A stretch of 64,000 nucleotides of DNA from Microbacterium immunditiarum (lineage in GTDB: Bacteria; Actinomycetota; Actinomycetes; Actinomycetales; Microbacteriaceae). The stretch spans positions 2,170,001-2,234,000 of the forward strand of contig NZ_JACCBV010000001.1 of assembly GCF_013409785.1 (NCBI RefSeq). Direction: 5' to 3'. Positions 63,484 to 64,000 of the stretch are shown here, in pieces. The translations under genes were made by a program, and so were the position numbers. Each line of letters opens with the position of its first letter. Position 1 is the first letter of the stretch. The notes beneath the pieces were generated by a model that ran no database searches, had not been told where the DNA came from, and was given only the letters and a program-made list of their open reading frames with translations.

Positions 63484-64000
63484 TCAGCGGCCGGCGGCCT
63501 GGATGCGCGACGTGAGCTGGTGCGCGTGCGCGAGGAGCGTGCGGGTCAGCTCGGGAAGCCGGTCGGCCCCGAAGCGGAACTCGACGCCCGTGATGCTGAG
63601 GGCCCACTGCGGGTGGCCCTCCTTCGTGAACACCGCGGCGCCCATGCCGTAGCTGCCTTCGACGATGAGTCCGGGGTTGAGCGCGCAGCCGCGCTCGACC
63701 GTCTCGCGCAGTCGCACGCGCAGGCGGGCCTCGCTGTGGGCGGCGCCCCAGCGTTCGGCGAGCTCGCGGTGGCGCTCGAAGTAGGCGTCCACATCGTGAG
63801 GCGGCAGGAACGCGAGGATCGCGAGGCCGGCCGATGCCACGCCGAGCGGGAAGCGCACGCCCTCGCTCAGCACGAACGAGCGGATCGGGAAGCTGCCCTC
63901 CTCACGGAGGAGGCACACCGTCTCGTCGCCGCGCCGCACCGACAGGAAGGCGCTCTCCTCGGTGCGAACGGCGAGCGAGCGCACGATGTCGCGCGCGATC
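63484..64000 (-). CDS. IclR family regulator (5' end outside window)
   Basis: The C-terminal ~172 residues are in the window. IclR effector-domain pattern: ESAFLSVRRGDETVCLLREEGSFPIRSFVLSEGVRFPLGVASAGLAILAFLPPHDVDAYFER, then ALNPGLIVEGSYGMGAAVFTKEGHPQWALSITGVEFRFGADRLPELTRTLLAHAHQLTSRI. The N-terminal winged helix lies beyond 64000. It is convergent with the catabolic operon, so a regulatory link is possible but not shown. Confidence 0.9.
   Translation of the reverse strand, partial: IARDIVRSLAVRTEESAFLSVRRGDETVCLLREEGSFPIRSFVLSEGVRFPLGVASAGLAILAFLPPHDVDAYFERHRELAERWGAAHSEARLRVRLRETVERGCALNPGLIVEGSYGMGAAVFTKEGHPQWALSITGVEFRFGADRLPELTRTLLAHAHQLTSRIQAAGR

Overview
The window is very GC-rich and its coding pattern is dense, with many 4-base start/stop overlaps. 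Gene content points to an actinobacterium of the Microbacteriaceae, most likely Microbacterium or a close relative: a compact Tad locus, a prfB-ftsE-ftsX-smpB block, an ssrA tag ending in FALAA, and many GTG/TTG starts. The genus is an inference; no rRNA or marker comparison was possible.

Layout. 1-5.3 kb: a dedA end, tRNA-Leu, a small PLDc_N membrane protein and a Tad-type pilus operon (tadA, tadB, tadC, a Flp-like peptide, two TadE-like proteins and a TadG-like protein). 5.2-15.9 kb: an MFS/oxidoreductase pair opposite an ABM-like gene and a TetR gene, with two palindromic operators between them, then a 1287-residue secreted S8 peptidase, its divergent TrmB/LuxR-type regulator, and a second MFS pump. 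15.9-25.3 kb: the conserved block prfB, ftsE, ftsX, smpB, then SIMPL and oxidoreductase genes, ending at ssrA (tmRNA). SmpB and its RNA partner are about 5 kb apart.

25.3-45 kb is an accessory island immediately downstream of ssrA. Its centre is a four-level nest of insertion sequences. A 9.67-kb IS21-family element (26401-36070, 6-bp target duplication ATCACC) appears to carry two cargo genes, a lipoprotein and a frameshifted trypsin-like protease. Its istA is broken by a second IS21-family element (5-bp duplication) and by an IS256-family element (9-bp duplication). The IS256-family element is in turn broken by an IS3-family element (3-bp duplication). All four boundaries can be read directly. 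Around the nest lie a HxlR/VOC pair with a clean operator, a HEPN-like gene, a DUF6414-like gene, GNAT, LysM, an Imm26-like protein, lipoproteins, a zinc-ribbon peptide, a degraded IS5-family element, a frameshifted Abi_2 gene, a YefM/YoeB toxin-antitoxin pair and an orphan XRE antitoxin-like gene under an 18-bp palindrome.

45-54 kb returns to ordinary chromosome: a flavoprotein, an XRE-cupin regulator, a GH15 glycosidase, a P-type ATPase with an unusual M4 motif, a HisN-like phosphatase with a lipoprotein, and tRNA-Lys. 54.7-64 kb is a catabolic operon: a LIV-type (HAAT) ABC importer, an acyl-CoA/AMP ligase, a TetR regulator, a 3-hydroxybutyrate-dehydrogenase-like SDR and an alpha/beta hydrolase, with a convergent IclR regulator at the window edge. 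Together these suggest uptake, CoA activation and hydrolysis of an organic acid or ester.
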